64,000 bases of DNA, from NCBI RefSeq assembly GCF_003052585.1, contig NZ_QASN01000003.1, positions 1 through 64,000 on the forward strand, written 5' to 3'. This DNA comes from Pseudomonas mangrovi. GTDB lineage: Bacteria > Pseudomonadota > Gammaproteobacteria > Pseudomonadales > Pseudomonadaceae. Below are positions 16,631-26,059 of this stretch, piece by piece (position 1 is the first letter of the stretch; every line of letters begins with the position of its first letter). The notes under the pieces are model-generated. The model was not told the DNA's origin. It did not search any database and was given only the letters and a program-made list of their open reading frames with translations. Both the position numbers and the translations under genes were made by a program.

Positions 16631-17434
16631 TCAGCCTGCGGGCCAACCCAGTTCGAAATGCGCTGCGGCGACGAAGGCGCCGTCCCGGTAATCCCAGCGC
16701 TCGACCTGCACACGCTTGTCACCGCCAGCCTGGAAATGGATGCGGTTGAAGGAGTTCGGCGAGGTCCCGCGAATGCGCGAGGACAGCGTGGTGCCGGCCT
16801 GGACGATCCAGATCTCGCGGGCCAGGCTGGGGTACTGCTGGCTCAGCGGCAGCACGTAAGGCAGGTGGATGTGCCCACCCATCACCAGATCCAGCCCCGC
16901 CTTCGCCCAGCGACCGAGCGCCGCCATGGCGCCGTGCTGCAGGTTGCTCAGGTCGGAGATTTCCATCGAGCCGAACGGCTGGTGGGCGACGACGATGCGC
17001 AGCTTGGCCGGGTCGCTGGCGGCGAGCAGCTGGCAGACCCGCTGTACCTGGGACGAGCTGACCAGGCCGTCCTTGTGCCGGCGCGGGTGGGTGGTGTTGA
17101 GGCCGATCAGCAGCAGTTGGTCGTCCTCGTGGATCGGTTCCAGGTCATCGCCGAAGGCCTCGCGATAGTTGCCGTAGGGGCTGAGAAAGCGCTGCAGGAC
17201 GTTGTACAGCGGCAGGTCATGGTTGCCCGGAATCACCAGCCTGCGCTCGATCGGCAGGCTGTCGACGAAGGCGCGGGCGGCGGCGAACTGGCCAATGCGG
17301 GCGCGCTGGGTGATGTCGCCGGAGAGCACCAGCAGATCGGCGCCATGCTCGCGGACATGTGCCTGCAGGGCCTCGACCACCTCCGCCTGCTCGGTGCCGA
17401 AGTGGGTGTCGGAGATGTGCAGGATGTGGCTCAT
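16631..17434 (-). CDS. Metallophosphoesterase (calcineurin-like)
   Basis: 267 residues from MSHILHISDTHFG; an ATG 24 bases upstream is possible. Binuclear-metal motifs are complete: DTHFG, LVLSGDITQ, VIPGNHDLP, VVAHQPFG and GGHIHLPY. It resembles cyclic-nucleotide phosphodiesterase/CpdA-like or Icc-like soluble enzymes, but the substrate cannot be assigned. It is divergent from the cobalamin riboswitch and btuB, with about 100 bp between its start and the riboswitch. Confidence 0.85.
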   Translation of the reverse strand: MSHILHISDTHFGTEQAEVVEALQAHVREHGADLLVLSGDITQRARIGQFAAARAFVDSLPIERRLVIPGNHDLPLYNVLQRFLSPYGNYREAFGDDLEPIHEDDQLLLIGLNTTHPRRHKDGLVSSSQVQRVCQLLAASDPAKLRIVVAHQPFGSMEISDLSNLQHGAMAALGRWAKAGLDLVMGGHIHLPYVLPLSQQYPSLAREIWIVQAGTTLSSRIRGTSPNSFNRIHFQAGGDKRVQVERWDYRDGAFVAAAHFELGWPAG

Positions 17435-17533
17435 GGAGAGGGATGACCTTGTCTGCAATGAATGAGCTGCGTGGTGCGACTGTCTGGCGGTTGCGTCGGG
17501 GGCGCCGCTGCTCTAACCTCCGCCGCTTGCCTC

Positions 17534-17726
17534 AGGTGCCCCCCGCTTTGACGGAGGGGTGAAACAGGGAAGCCGGTTCATTCGCAAGAAGATTCCGGCG
17601 CTGCCCCCGCAACGGTAGGCGAGTAGAGAAACCGTAACACAGCCACTGTGCGGCGCACGGGAAGGCACGGTTTCGGGAATGTACGGTGCGTCCGTGCCTT
17701 CCACTCGCAAGCCCGGAGACCGGCCT
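17534..17726 (+). promoter_or_regulatory. Cobalamin (AdoCbl-type) riboswitch
   Basis: Conserved elements appear in order: AGGTGCC (17534), GGGTGAAACAGGGAAGCCGG, CTGCCCCCGCAACGGTA, the B12-box AGCCACTG (17641-17648) and the closing GCAAGCCCGGAGACCGGCCT (17707-17726). It controls the downstream btuB and probably the linked cob genes: high cobalamin should lower expression. A perfect 7-bp hairpin at 17822-17841 (arms GTCGTGC and GCACGAC) directly abuts the btuB SD GGAGA (17842-17846). It is a candidate for the translational switch. Confidence 0.95.
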
Positions 17727-17852
17727 GGTGCATTTCACGGCAGTGCGGCGGGCGCTGAACGGGATGCGTGGCTCCGTTCCCGCTTCCTGCTGGTTTCCGT
17801 CGTCTGCTCCTTCGACCCTGAGTCGTGCGGGTGGGCACGACGGAGACAGACC

Positions 17853-19736
17853 TTGTTGCAGTTCCCTCATCTTTTGCGCCCGACGGCTTTCATCCTGTTC
17901 GGTTGCGCACCCCTGAGCGCTTTCGCCGCGGAACAACCCCTGCCACTCAACCCGCAGGTGGTCACCGCTACCCGCACCCTGGCTATGCCCATCGCTCCCG
18001 TTGCCTCCAGTACCCTGATCGAGCGCGAGCAGATCGAGCGCAGCCAGGCCCGGACCCTGCCGGAGCTTTTGCGCGGGCTCGCCGGGGTCAGCGTCACCAG
18101 CAACGGCGGCCGTGGCAAGAGCAGCTCGCTGTCGATTCGCGGCACCCAGGACAAGCACGTGCTGGTGCTGGTCGACGGGGTCAAGGTCGGCTCCGCCACC
18201 TCCGGCAGCGCGGCATTGCAGAGCATTCCGCTGGAACAGATCGAACGCATCGAAGTGGTACGTGGACCGCGCTCCAGCCTCTACGGTTCCGAAGCCATGG
18301 GCGGGGTCATCCAGATCTTCACCCGGCACGGCGAGCGCGAGGGCCTGCGCCCCTGGGTCTCGCTGGGTGCCGGCAGCCGTTCCAGTTTCGATGGCAGCGC
18401 CGGGGTGGCCGGCGGCAATGGTGCCGGCTGGTTCAGCCTTGGCCTGGCCGGTGAGTCCACCGACGGCATCAACGCCCGCGCCTACCGACCGTCCGCACCA
18501 CGCGCCTACGAGTCGGATGCCGACGGCTACCGCGAGACCTCCGCCTCGCTACGCGCCGGCTACCGCTTTGCCAGTGGCCTTGAGCTTGACGGCAACTGGC
18601 TGCAGGCCGAGAGCCACAGCGACTTCGACACCCGCGCCAGCAACGGCAACAGCGGCCGCTACGCCTATAACGATGGCGAGCTGCAGGTCATCGGCGGCCG
18701 GGCGCGCTTCAATCCGCTCGAGCCCTGGGCGGTGACCCTGCAGGCCGGGCACAGCGAAGACCGCTCCGACGCCTTCCAGGACGACCGCTTCTTCTCGCGT
18801 TTCGATACCGCCCGGGAAAGCTTCGGCTGGCAGAACGACTTCAGCCTGGGTGATGACCACCTCGTCACCCTTGGCCTGGACTACCGCCGCGACCGCATCG
18901 ACACCAGCAGCCGCTACGCCGAGGATTCGCGCAATAACAAGGCCGGCTATGCGCAGTACATGGGCGCCTTCGGCCGCCACGGCGTGCAGCTCGGCCTGCG
19001 TCGTGACCGCGACTCGCTGTTCGGCAGCCACGACACCGGCAGCCTCGGCTGGAGTTACGAGCTGACCCCCGAGCTACTGCTGTCCGCCTCCTGGGGCACG
19101 GCCTTCCGCGCGCCGACCTTCAACGATCTGTACTACCCGGCCAGCGGCAACACGGCCGGCAACCCGAACGTGCAGCCGGAGGAGTCGCAGAGCTACGAGC
19201 TGGGCCTGGCTGGCAATCACGCCTGGGGTCACTGGAGCCTGAATGCCTTCGAGAACCAGATCGACGACCTGATCATCTGGGCCCGCGACGGTGCCGTACT
19301 GCGCCCGGACAACGTCGAAACCGCGCGCATCCGCGGTCTGGAAGCGGTGCTCGGCACCGAGCTGGCCGGCTGGGATATCGCCACCAACCTGACCTTCCTC
19401 GACCCGCGCGACCGCAGCGCCGCCAACCACGGCAACCTGCTGCCGCGGCGTGCCCGGCGCACCCTGAACATCGATCTGGACCGCGACTTCGGTCGTGTCG
19501 GTGTCGGTGCAACCCTCTACGCCAGCAGTGAGCGTTTCGATGTGGCCAGCAACAGCGAGGCCTCGCGCCTGCCCGGCTACGCCCTGGTCGATCTGCGCAG
19601 CGAGTACCGCGTAAACGAGGAATGGCGCCTGCAGGCGCGCCTGAGCAACCTGTTCGACCGCGACTACGAAACCGCCCAGACCTACGAGCAACCGGGTCGG
19701 GCCATCCACTTCACCCTGCGCTATCAGGCGCTGTGA
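17853..19736 (+). CDS. btuB: TonB-dependent vitamin B12 receptor BtuB
   Basis: 627 residues from a TTG codon (17853) placed 6 bases after the SD GGAGA. Frames starting upstream (17679) run through the riboswitch and are not credible. A signal peptide ends near AFA/AEQ. A TonB-box-like stretch (PQVVTATRTL) precedes the plug (VLVDGVKVGS, IERIEVVRGPRSSLYGSEAMGGVIQIFT). The rest is a 22-strand barrel with a C-terminal strand ending HFTLRYQAL. It imports cobalamin or corrinoids across the outer membrane with TonB energy. The riboswitch upstream and the cob genes downstream support the B12 substrate. Confidence 0.92.
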   Translation: MLQFPHLLRPTAFILFGCAPLSAFAAEQPLPLNPQVVTATRTLAMPIAPVASSTLIEREQIERSQARTLPELLRGLAGVSVTSNGGRGKSSSLSIRGTQDKHVLVLVDGVKVGSATSGSAALQSIPLEQIERIEVVRGPRSSLYGSEAMGGVIQIFTRHGEREGLRPWVSLGAGSRSSFDGSAGVAGGNGAGWFSLGLAGESTDGINARAYRPSAPRAYESDADGYRETSASLRAGYRFASGLELDGNWLQAESHSDFDTRASNGNSGRYAYNDGELQVIGGRARFNPLEPWAVTLQAGHSEDRSDAFQDDRFFSRFDTARESFGWQNDFSLGDDHLVTLGLDYRRDRIDTSSRYAEDSRNNKAGYAQYMGAFGRHGVQLGLRRDRDSLFGSHDTGSLGWSYELTPELLLSASWGTAFRAPTFNDLYYPASGNTAGNPNVQPEESQSYELGLAGNHAWGHWSLNAFENQIDDLIIWARDGAVLRPDNVETARIRGLEAVLGTELAGWDIATNLTFLDPRDRSAANHGNLLPRRARRTLNIDLDRDFGRVGVGATLYASSERFDVASNSEASRLPGYALVDLRSEYRVNEEWRLQARLSNLFDRDYETAQTYEQPGRAIHFTLRYQAL

Positions 19737-19775
19737 CAACCAGACGCCCATGACGGGCACCAGGAGGAACTCTCG

Positions 19776-20354
19776 ATGATCAAGCTCTCCACCAAGGCCC
19801 AACTGGCCATCGGCATCGCGCTGGTGCTGCTGATGGCCGTCACCCGCGGTCAGCACTTCGCCAGCGTGGAGAACCTGCCCAGCGCCTCCTGGTCGATCTT
19901 CTTCCTCGCCGGCTTCTACCTGCGTTCGCGGCTGGCGTTCGTCGCGCTGTTCGCCGAGGCGGTACTGCTCGACTACAGCTCGCTGGCCAACGGCAGCATC
20001 AGCGACTGGTGCCTGTCGCCTGTGTACTGGGCGCTGGTGCCGGCCTATGGCAGCCTGTGGCTGGCTGGCCGCCTGCTGGCGCGGGTGGCGCGCGAGGACC
20101 TGCGCAGCCTGGCGCTGCTGGTGCTGACCGTGGTGGTCGCCGCCTTCATTGCCTACCTGATCTCCGGCGGCATCTTCTACTTCTTTTCCGGGCGCCATCC
20201 CGAGGCGAGCGTGGAAGGCTTCGTCTGGCGCATCGGCCACTACCTGCCGCGCCATCTGAGCAACCTGGCCTTCTACGTCGGCTCGGCGCTGCTGCTGCAC
20301 GTTGCGATCGTCTCGGCGCTGCGCCTGCGTCAGGCCCAGGAAGCCAACCGATGA
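19776..20354 (+). CDS. Membrane protein of the cobalamin locus
   Basis: 192 residues with about five hydrophobic segments (roughly 7-24, 36-55, 85-98, 104-130 and 160-185). It lies between btuB and cobO and overlaps cobO by 4 bases (ATGA), so it is part of the riboswitch-led transcript. Homologous small proteins in Pseudomonas cobalamin loci are often labelled cobalamin transporter components. The size and helices would fit an ECF-type substrate-binding subunit, but no ATPase partner is present here. A role in corrinoid uptake is inferred from context alone. Confidence 0.7.
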   Translation: MIKLSTKAQLAIGIALVLLMAVTRGQHFASVENLPSASWSIFFLAGFYLRSRLAFVALFAEAVLLDYSSLANGSISDWCLSPVYWALVPAYGSLWLAGRLLARVAREDLRSLALLVLTVVVAAFIAYLISGGIFYFFSGRHPEASVEGFVWRIGHYLPRHLSNLAFYVGSALLLHVAIVSALRLRQAQEANR

Positions 20355-20962
20355 GCGAGTCGGCCGAACGCGATGCGCGCCACGCCGCGCGCATGCAGCG
20401 CAAGAAGGCGCTGATCGACCAGAAGATCGCCGAGGCCCAGGACGAGTACGGCCTGCTGCTGGTGCACAGCGGCAACGGCAAGGGCAAGAGCAGCTCGGCG
20501 TTCGGCATGCTCGCCCGCGCCCTTGGCCACGGCATGCGCTGCGGCGTGGTGCAGTTCATCAAGGGCGCGGCGAGCACCGGCGAGGAGACCTTCTTCCGGC
20601 GCTTTCCCGACGAGGTCAGCTATCACGTGATGGGCGAAGGCTTCACCTGGGAAACCCAGGACCGCCAGCGCGACATCGCCAAGGCCAGTGAAGCCTGGGC
20701 CGTCGCGCGCCAGCTGCTCAGCGATGAAAGCATCGGTCTGGTGATCCTCGACGAGCTGAACATCGCCCTGAAGCACGGCTATCTGCAGCTTGAGCCGGTG
20801 CTCGCCGACATCCAGGCGCGGCCGCTGAACCAGCACGTGGTGGTCACCGGCCGCGGCGCGCCGGCGGCGCTGATCGAGGCAGCGGACACCGTCACCGAGA
20901 TGACCTTGGTCAAGCACGCCTTCAAGGCCGGGGTGAAGGCACAGAAGGGCGTGGAGTTCTAA
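20351..20962 (+). CDS. cobO: Cob(I)yrinic acid a,c-diamide adenosyltransferase
   Basis: 203 residues. Adds the 5'-deoxyadenosyl group from ATP to the reduced corrinoid, cytosolic. The Walker A-like GNGKGKSS (41-48), VVQFIKG, VILDELNIALKHGYL and VVVTGRGAPAALIEAAD segments are typical of the CobO/BtuR/CobA family. An N-terminal helical extension rich in Arg/Ala is normal. The ATG overlaps the previous stop. It may also serve to adenosylate salvaged corrinoid imported by BtuB. Confidence 0.95.
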   Translation: MSESAERDARHAARMQRKKALIDQKIAEAQDEYGLLLVHSGNGKGKSSSAFGMLARALGHGMRCGVVQFIKGAASTGEETFFRRFPDEVSYHVMGEGFTWETQDRQRDIAKASEAWAVARQLLSDESIGLVILDELNIALKHGYLQLEPVLADIQARPLNQHVVVTGRGAPAALIEAADTVTEMTLVKHAFKAGVKAQKGVEF

Positions 20963-20993
20963 CGCTTTTCTTCAGTGCAACGCGCCGCCGGGC

Positions 20994-21312
20994 TTTTCCC
21001 TCTCCCTCCGGGAGAGGGTGCCGCAGGCGGGTGAGGGATGGCGAGGTATGCAGGCAGGTGATCTCGGCTGGTATGCAGGGCAGGTTCCTGCCGCCAGACG
21101 CATCCCTCATCCGCCGCTGCGCGCCACCTTCTCCCGGTGGGAGAAGGAAAGTCAGGAGCGTCGTTGCGCAGCGCGCTGCCCGGCTTTTTCCCTCTCCCGC
21201 CGGGAGAGGGTGCCGAAGGCGGGTGAGGGATGGTGGGTGCTGCAGGGTGCTCGGTGCCGCCAGACGCAATCCTAATCCGCCACTGCGCACCACCTTCTCC
21301 CGGAGGGCGAAG
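20994..21312. repeat. Two tandem copies of a composite palindromic repeat (family A)
   Basis: Each copy joins a hairpin of the type CCCTCTCCC-loop-GGGAGAGGGTGCCG, the string AGGCGGGTGAGGGATG, a variable middle, and a second hairpin CACCTTCTCCC-loop-GGGAGAAGG. Copy 1 spans about 20994-21147; copy 2 about 21187-21312. They occupy the whole cobO-cobB gap. The same family recurs at 36374-36800, 40196-40325, 42030-42192 and partly at 47637-47690. The arms could also act as transcription or mRNA-stability signals. Confidence 0.85.
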
Positions 21313-21336
21313 GCCAACCAGCACAGAGGAACGACG

Positions 21337-22653
21337 ATGACCGATCAGGCAACCCAGACGCTCGAACCCCGCACCTGTCCGGCGCTGCTGATCGCAGCAC
21401 CGGCCTCGGGGCAGGGCAAGACCACGGTGACCGCCGCCCTGGCACGCCTGCACAGTCGTCAGGGCCGGCGGGTACGGGTATTCAAGTGCGGGCCGGACTT
21501 TCTCGATCCGATGATCCTCGCCCGCGCCAGTGGTCAGCCGGTGTATCAGCTGGATCTGTGGATGGTCGGTGAAGATGAAAGCCGCCGGCTGCTCTGGGAC
21601 GCGGCCGGCGAGGCCGACCTGATTCTGATCGAAGGGGTGATGGGCCTGTTCGACGGCACGCCGTCGGCCGCCGATCTGGCGCGGCGCTTCGGCGTGCCGG
21701 TGCTAGCGGTGATCGACGGCAGCGCCATGGCGCAGACCTTCGGTGCGCTGGCCCATGGACTGGCCAGCTTCCAGCCCGACCTGCCGTTTTCCGGGGTACT
21801 GGGCAATCGGGTCGGCAGCGAGCGCCACGGGCAGATCCTGCGCGATGCGTTGCCCGCCGCCTTGCGCTGGTACGGCGCGCTACCGCGAAGCAGCGAGGTG
21901 GAACTGCCCAGCCGCCACCTGGGCCTGGTCCAGGCCGAGGAGCTGGCCGACCTGGACGCAGGTCTGGACGCTGCCGCCGATGCCCTGGCGGCCAGCGCCG
22001 ACACCTCTCTGCCAACACCGGTGGACTTTGCCGCGCCGCCGGCCCGGCTGCTGGAAAAATCCCTGGCCGGGGTGCGCATCGGCGTGGCGCGCGACGCCGC
22101 GTTCGCCTTTCTCTACCAGGCCAACCTTGACCTGCTCGCCGAACTCGGCGCGCAGCTGAGCTTCTTCTCGCCGCTGGCCGATGCGGCGCTGCCCGAGGTC
22201 GATGCCCTCTACCTGCCCGGCGGCTACCCGGAGCTGCACCTGGATCAGTTGGCGAACAACCAGGCCATGCGTGCGGCAATCCGAGTCCATGCCGAGGCCG
22301 GCAAGCCGCTGCTGGCCGAATGCGGCGGGCTGCTTTACCTGCTCGACGGCCTGAGCGATGTGCAGGGCCGCCGCGCGCCCATGCTCGGTCTGCTGCCGGG
22401 CGAGGCCCGTCTGCAACCGAAGCTCACCGCCCTGGCGCTGCAGCAGATCGAGCTGCCCGAAGGTGGCCTGCGCGGCCACACCTATCACCACTCCAGTCTG
22501 GACACCACGCTGACGCCGCTGGCCTTCGGCGAATGCCCGAACTACCGCCGTACCCGCGAAGCCCTGTATCGTCGCGGCCGGCTGAATGCCAGCTACATCC
22601 ATTTCTACCTGCCGTCGAACCCGGCAGCCGCCGCGGAGCTGTTTCGACCATGA
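21337..22653 (+). CDS. cobB: Cobyrinate a,c-diamide synthase
   Basis: 438 residues from the ATG of MTDQATQTLE with SD AGAGGA upstream. The longer open frame runs through repeats. Uses glutamine and ATP to amidate the a and c side chains of (hydrogeno)cobyrinate. N-terminal P-loop IAAPASGQGKTT; C-terminal class I glutamine amidotransferase with nucleophile Cys in AECGGLLYL and HTYHHSSL. It overlaps bluB by 4 bases. Distinct from the sirtuin also called CobB elsewhere. Confidence 0.95.
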   Translation: MTDQATQTLEPRTCPALLIAAPASGQGKTTVTAALARLHSRQGRRVRVFKCGPDFLDPMILARASGQPVYQLDLWMVGEDESRRLLWDAAGEADLILIEGVMGLFDGTPSAADLARRFGVPVLAVIDGSAMAQTFGALAHGLASFQPDLPFSGVLGNRVGSERHGQILRDALPAALRWYGALPRSSEVELPSRHLGLVQAEELADLDAGLDAAADALAASADTSLPTPVDFAAPPARLLEKSLAGVRIGVARDAAFAFLYQANLDLLAELGAQLSFFSPLADAALPEVDALYLPGGYPELHLDQLANNQAMRAAIRVHAEAGKPLLAECGGLLYLLDGLSDVQGRRAPMLGLLPGEARLQPKLTALALQQIELPEGGLRGHTYHHSSLDTTLTPLAFGECPNYRRTREALYRRGRLNASYIHFYLPSNPAAAAELFRP

Positions 22654-23300
22654 CTTCCCACGCCTACAGCGAGGCCGAGCGCGCCGCGCTCTACCGGGTA
22701 ATCGGCGAGCGCCGTGACATGCGCCACTTCGCTGGCGGTGAGGTCGCCCCCGAGCTGCTTGCGCGTCTGCTGCAGGCCGCCAACCAGGCGCCCAGCGTCG
22801 GCCTGATGCAGCCCTGGCGCTTTTTGCGCATCAGCGATGCGAAGCTGCGCGAGGGCATAGGTGCACTGGTCGAGGCCGAGCGCCAGCGTACCGCCGAGGC
22901 GTTGGGCGAGCGCGGCGAGGCGTTCATGAAGCTCAAGGTCGAGGGCATCCGCGACTGTGCCGAGCTGCTGGTGGCGGCGCTGATGGACGGCCGCGAGCAG
23001 CACGTCTTCGGCCGCCGCACCCTGCCGGAGATGGACCTGGCCTCGCTCGCCTGCGCGATCCAGAACCTCTGGCTGGCGTCCCGCGCCGAGGGCCTGGGCA
23101 TGGGCTGGGTGTCGCTGTTCGACCCGCTCGCGCTGGCCGAACTGCTCGGCATGCCGGCCGGGGCCAAGCCGGTGGCAGTCCTCTGCCTGGGGCCGGTAGC
23201 CGAGTTCTACCCGGCGCCGATGCTCGAACTGGAGGGTTGGACCCAGGCGCGGCCGTTGGCGGAGTTGGTGTTCGAGAATCGCTGGGGGGAGCAGGGGTGA
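22650..23300 (+). CDS. bluB: 5,6-dimethylbenzimidazole synthase BluB
   Basis: 216 residues, nitroreductase-fold flavoenzyme that fragments FMNH2 with oxygen to make the lower ligand of B12. Matches the BluB type by position and motifs: ERRDMRHFAGGEV, NQAPSVGLMQPWRF, and GLGMGWVSLFDPLALAELLGMP. Start overlaps the cobB stop (ATGA). Pseudomonas annotations often call this gene a nitroreductase. Presence of bluB with cobT implies aerobic synthesis of true cobalamin rather than pseudo-B12. Confidence 0.88.
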   Translation: MTSHAYSEAERAALYRVIGERRDMRHFAGGEVAPELLARLLQAANQAPSVGLMQPWRFLRISDAKLREGIGALVEAERQRTAEALGERGEAFMKLKVEGIRDCAELLVAALMDGREQHVFGRRTLPEMDLASLACAIQNLWLASRAEGLGMGWVSLFDPLALAELLGMPAGAKPVAVLCLGPVAEFYPAPMLELEGWTQARPLAELVFENRWGEQG

Positions 23301-24147
23301 GGGTTGCCCAGGGCTGCGTTGTGCGCGTGCCAGTTCGCGTGCGTTCGCCATTTATCGAGTTGGTTGATCGCTCTGGTTTCGCCCTGCCGGGCGAGTCCCT
23401 TTTTTCAGTCGCCCGGATGGCCGGCCCCAAAAAAGGAACCAAAAACGCTTGCCCCGTCGTCCGGCCCTGCGCTGCGCGCAGGGTGCCCTCGCTGCATCGT
23501 CGCTCCAAGGGGCCGTGGCTAGGCGTCCCCCGACAGAAGGGCCATCCATGGCCCTCTGCGCCTTTCGCCGCATCCCTGCGGCTCACCCCGCTACGCGACG
23601 ATTCCGCTCAGCCGGACGAAAGGGGCGCTGGGTGTCGCCCGCGAGGCTGTGCAAGGCAGGCTGCTTCGCTTTTCGTAGGGTGGATAACGGCGCAGCCTTA
23701 TCCACCGGACGGACTGTCGACTTTCAACGAAACGACCAGACGCGCAGGAGCCGGGTTCCCCTTCCGTCCGGTCGAGTGCAGGTGTCGTGCAGGGGGCGAG
23801 CGGCCGGGATGGCCGCGAGAGGCAGGGTTGGGCCAGGGATGGCCCATGCCTGCCGGCCCCCGGAGCGGCGCCGGAGCGAGGGGAGTCTGGCCGCGTAGCG
23901 GGCAGACCCGGATGTCGGGGTGCCCTTTTTCTTTGGTTACTTTCCTGTTGGGCAAGCAACAAGAAAGTGACTCGGCCGGGGGGCCGAAACCCGTTCCGGC
24001 GAGACACGCAGACAATGAGCCGTACACCAAATCCCCGGGCCACGCTTCGTACGGCCCCCGTTGGGCCTCGCGTCGCTCGGCACCAACCTACGCCGAGGGT
24101 GTCCATAGGTCAGGCCGTAAAGCCCCCGGAGTCGGCGGGGCGCGCTC
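23301..24147. repeat. 850-bp gap inside the cob cluster filled with repeats
   Basis: No gene is credible here. A REP of the TAGGGTGGATAAC type lies at about 23681-23706. A long repeat (family C, about 23776-23990) includes GGAGCGGCGCCGGAGCGAGG, CTTTGGTTACTTTC and the inverted partner GAAAGTGAC; its sister is at 61930-62165. An upstream segment near 23400-23460 (CCAAAAAAGGAACCAAAAAC) looks like the opposite end of a similar unit. A 34-bp copy of the TTGGGCCTCGC family lies at about 24060-24093. Long plus-strand frames here are by-products of repeat composition. Confidence 0.75.
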
Positions 24148-25074
24148 ATGAGCCTGTTCCTCAGTTGCTTGGCCGCCATCCTCCTCGATGCCTTCCTCGG
24201 CGAGCCGCGCCGCGCCCACCCGCTGGTCGCCTTCGGCCGGCTGGCAAACTGGCTCGAACGGCATTTCAACGGCCCTCTGTCGGCGGACGGCAGCGGCCGC
24301 GCCTGGCGCAGTCACGGCGTCACCGCCTGGTGCCTGGCGGTGCTGCCGCTGACCACGCTGGCCTGGCTGCTGGAGCAGATCCCCTATCTGGGGCCGCTGT
24401 TCGCCATCGGCTGCCTGTACCTGGCCCTGGGAATGCGCAGCCTCTATGAACACGCCTTGCCGGTGGCACAGGCGCTGCGCCTGGGCGACCTGACCGAGGC
24501 GCGCAAACGGGTCGGCTGGATGGTCAGTCGCGATACCTCGGTGCTGGATGCCGAGGGCGTGGCACGGGCCGGTACCGAGTCGGTGCTGGAGAACGGCAGC
24601 GACGCGGTCTTCGCCGCGCTGTTCTGGTTCATCCTGGCTGGCGCGCCGGGGGTGGTGCTGTATCGGCTGAGCAATACCCTGGATGCCATGTGGGGCTACC
24701 GCACGCCGCGGCTTGCGCGGTTCGGCTGGGCTGCGGCGCGCATCGACGATGTGCTCAACTATCTGCCGGCGCGGCTGGTCGCGCTCAGCTACGCGCTGCT
24801 TGGGCGTACCGCGCTTGCGCTGCGCTGCTGGCAGCGGCAGGCACCTGCCTGGGACAGCCCCAACGCCGGTCCGGTGATGGCCGCCGGGGCCGGTGCGCTG
24901 GGCGTCAGCCTGGGCGGTGCGGCGGTCTATCACGGTCGCAGCGAGGTACGTCCGCCGCTCGGCGAGGGGCCACCAGCGCGGGCGCGGGATATCGAGCGGG
25001 CGCTGTCGCTGGTGCAGGGAGCAGCCGGGCTCTGGCTGCTGGCATTGTTGTTGTGGGGAGTTGTACATGCTTGA
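24148..25074 (+). CDS. cbiB: Adenosylcobinamide-phosphate synthase (CbiB/CobD)
   Basis: 308 residues, inner-membrane protein that attaches (R)-1-amino-2-propanol phosphate to adenosylcobyric acid. Conserved [20 protein letters not shown] at the N-terminus, then [34 protein letters not shown] and [11 protein letters not shown]. Several hydrophobic segments. Named cobD in the P. denitrificans scheme. It overlaps the next gene by 8 bases. It restarts the operon after the repeat-filled gap, so it may need its own promoter. Confidence 0.93.
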   Translation: MSLFLSCLAAILLDAFLGEPRRAHPLVAFGRLANWLERHFNGPLSADGSGRAWRSHGVTAWCLAVLPLTTLAWLLEQIPYLGPLFAIGCLYLALGMRSLYEHALPVAQALRLGDLTEARKRVGWMVSRDTSVLDAEGVARAGTESVLENGSDAVFAALFWFILAGAPGVVLYRLSNTLDAMWGYRTPRLARFGWAAARIDDVLNYLPARLVALSYALLGRTALALRCWQRQAPAWDSPNAGPVMAAGAGALGVSLGGAAVYHGRSEVRPPLGEGPPARARDIERALSLVQGAAGLWLLALLLWGVVHA

Positions 25075-26059
25075 ACACGGAGGTCGCCTGCTGCAGGCAG
25101 CGCTCAAGTACCGCATCGAGCCGGCGCAGTGGCTGGACCTGTCCACCGGCATCGCGCCTTTCACGCTGCCGCTGCCGGCGATTGACGCCAGCGCCTGGCA
25201 GCGTTTGCCGGAGACCGAGGATGGCCTGGAGGCGGCGGCGCGCGACTATTATCGCGCCGCGGAGCTGCTGCCGCTGGCCGGTTCCCAGGCGGCGATCCAG
25301 GCCCTGCCGCGGTTGCGTGGGCGCAGCCGGGTCGGGGTGCTCTCGCCCTGTTATGGCGAGCATGCGCATGCCTGGCGCCGCGCCGGGCATGACCTGGTGG
25401 AGTGTGCCGAGGGGGCGATACGCCGCGCGCTGGACCGGCTCGACGTGCTGGTCGTGGTCAACCCCAACAATCCCACCGGCCGGCTGATCGAGGTGCAGCA
25501 ACTGCTGCACTGGCATGCGCGGCTGGCCGAACGCGGCGGCTGGCTGATCGTTGACGAGGCCTTCATTGACTGCACTCCCGAGCACAGCCTGGCAGCTGAA
25601 AGCCACCGGCCCGGGCTGATCGTGCTGCGCTCCTTCGGCAAGTTCTTCGGTCTGGCCGGGGCGCGCCTGGGCTTCGCCCTGGCCGAGCGCGATCTGCTGA
25701 CCTGCCTGCAGCGCGAACTCGGTCCCTGGACGCTGAGCGGGCCCAGCCGGCTGCTGGGTCGCAGCCTGTTGGCTGACGTTGCGGCGCAGCAGGTCCAGCG
25801 TGCGGCCCTGCTGAGTGCGGGTGAGCGCCTGGCGGAGCTGCTGCGCCAGCATGGCCTGGCGCCGCTGGGCGGCTGTGCGCTGTTCCACTGGCTGCTGCAT
25901 GAGCAGGCTGCGCAACTGTTCGACTTCTGCGCCCGGCGCGGCATCCTGCTGCGCCTGTATCGCAACCCTCTAGGCCTGCGTTTCGGCCTGCCCGGCGACG
26001 AAGCCGGCTGGCAGCGCCTGGACGCCGCCCTGCTGGCCTGGAACGAGGAGAACCCATGA
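25067..26059 (+). CDS. cobD: Threonine-phosphate decarboxylase (CobD; cobC of Pseudomonas)
   Basis: 330 residues, fold-type I PLP enzyme making aminopropanol phosphate from L-threonine phosphate. Starts [15 protein letters not shown]-pocket motifs [20 protein letters not shown] and the Schiff-base lysine in [16 protein letters not shown]. Pseudomonas literature names this gene cobC and the preceding one cobD. Overlaps both neighbours (8 bases with cbiB, 4 with cobQ). Confidence 0.93.
   Translation: MLEHGGRLLQAALKYRIEPAQWLDLSTGIAPFTLPLPAIDASAWQRLPETEDGLEAAARDYYRAAELLPLAGSQAAIQALPRLRGRSRVGVLSPCYGEHAHAWRRAGHDLVECAEGAIRRALDRLDVLVVVNPNNPTGRLIEVQQLLHWHARLAERGGWLIVDEAFIDCTPEHSLAAESHRPGLIVLRSFGKFFGLAGARLGFALAERDLLTCLQRELGPWTLSGPSRLLGRSLLADVAAQQVQRAALLSAGERLAELLRQHGLAPLGGCALFHWLLHEQAAQLFDFCARRGILLRLYRNPLGLRFGLPGDEAGWQRLDAALLAWNEENP

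Noticed and set aside
17532..18329. 265-codon minus-strand frame
   Set aside because: Overlaps the cobalamin riboswitch and the start of btuB on the opposite strand; composition is shadow-like.
20998..21312. Regularly spaced palindromes considered as a CRISPR array
   Set aside because: Only two long copies with unequal variable parts, made of two different hairpins; no cas gene nearby.
23237..24151. 304-codon plus-strand frame between bluB and cbiB
   Set aside because: Composed of repeat-family sequence; translation is repetitive Arg/Gly/Pro-rich and shares no protein family.
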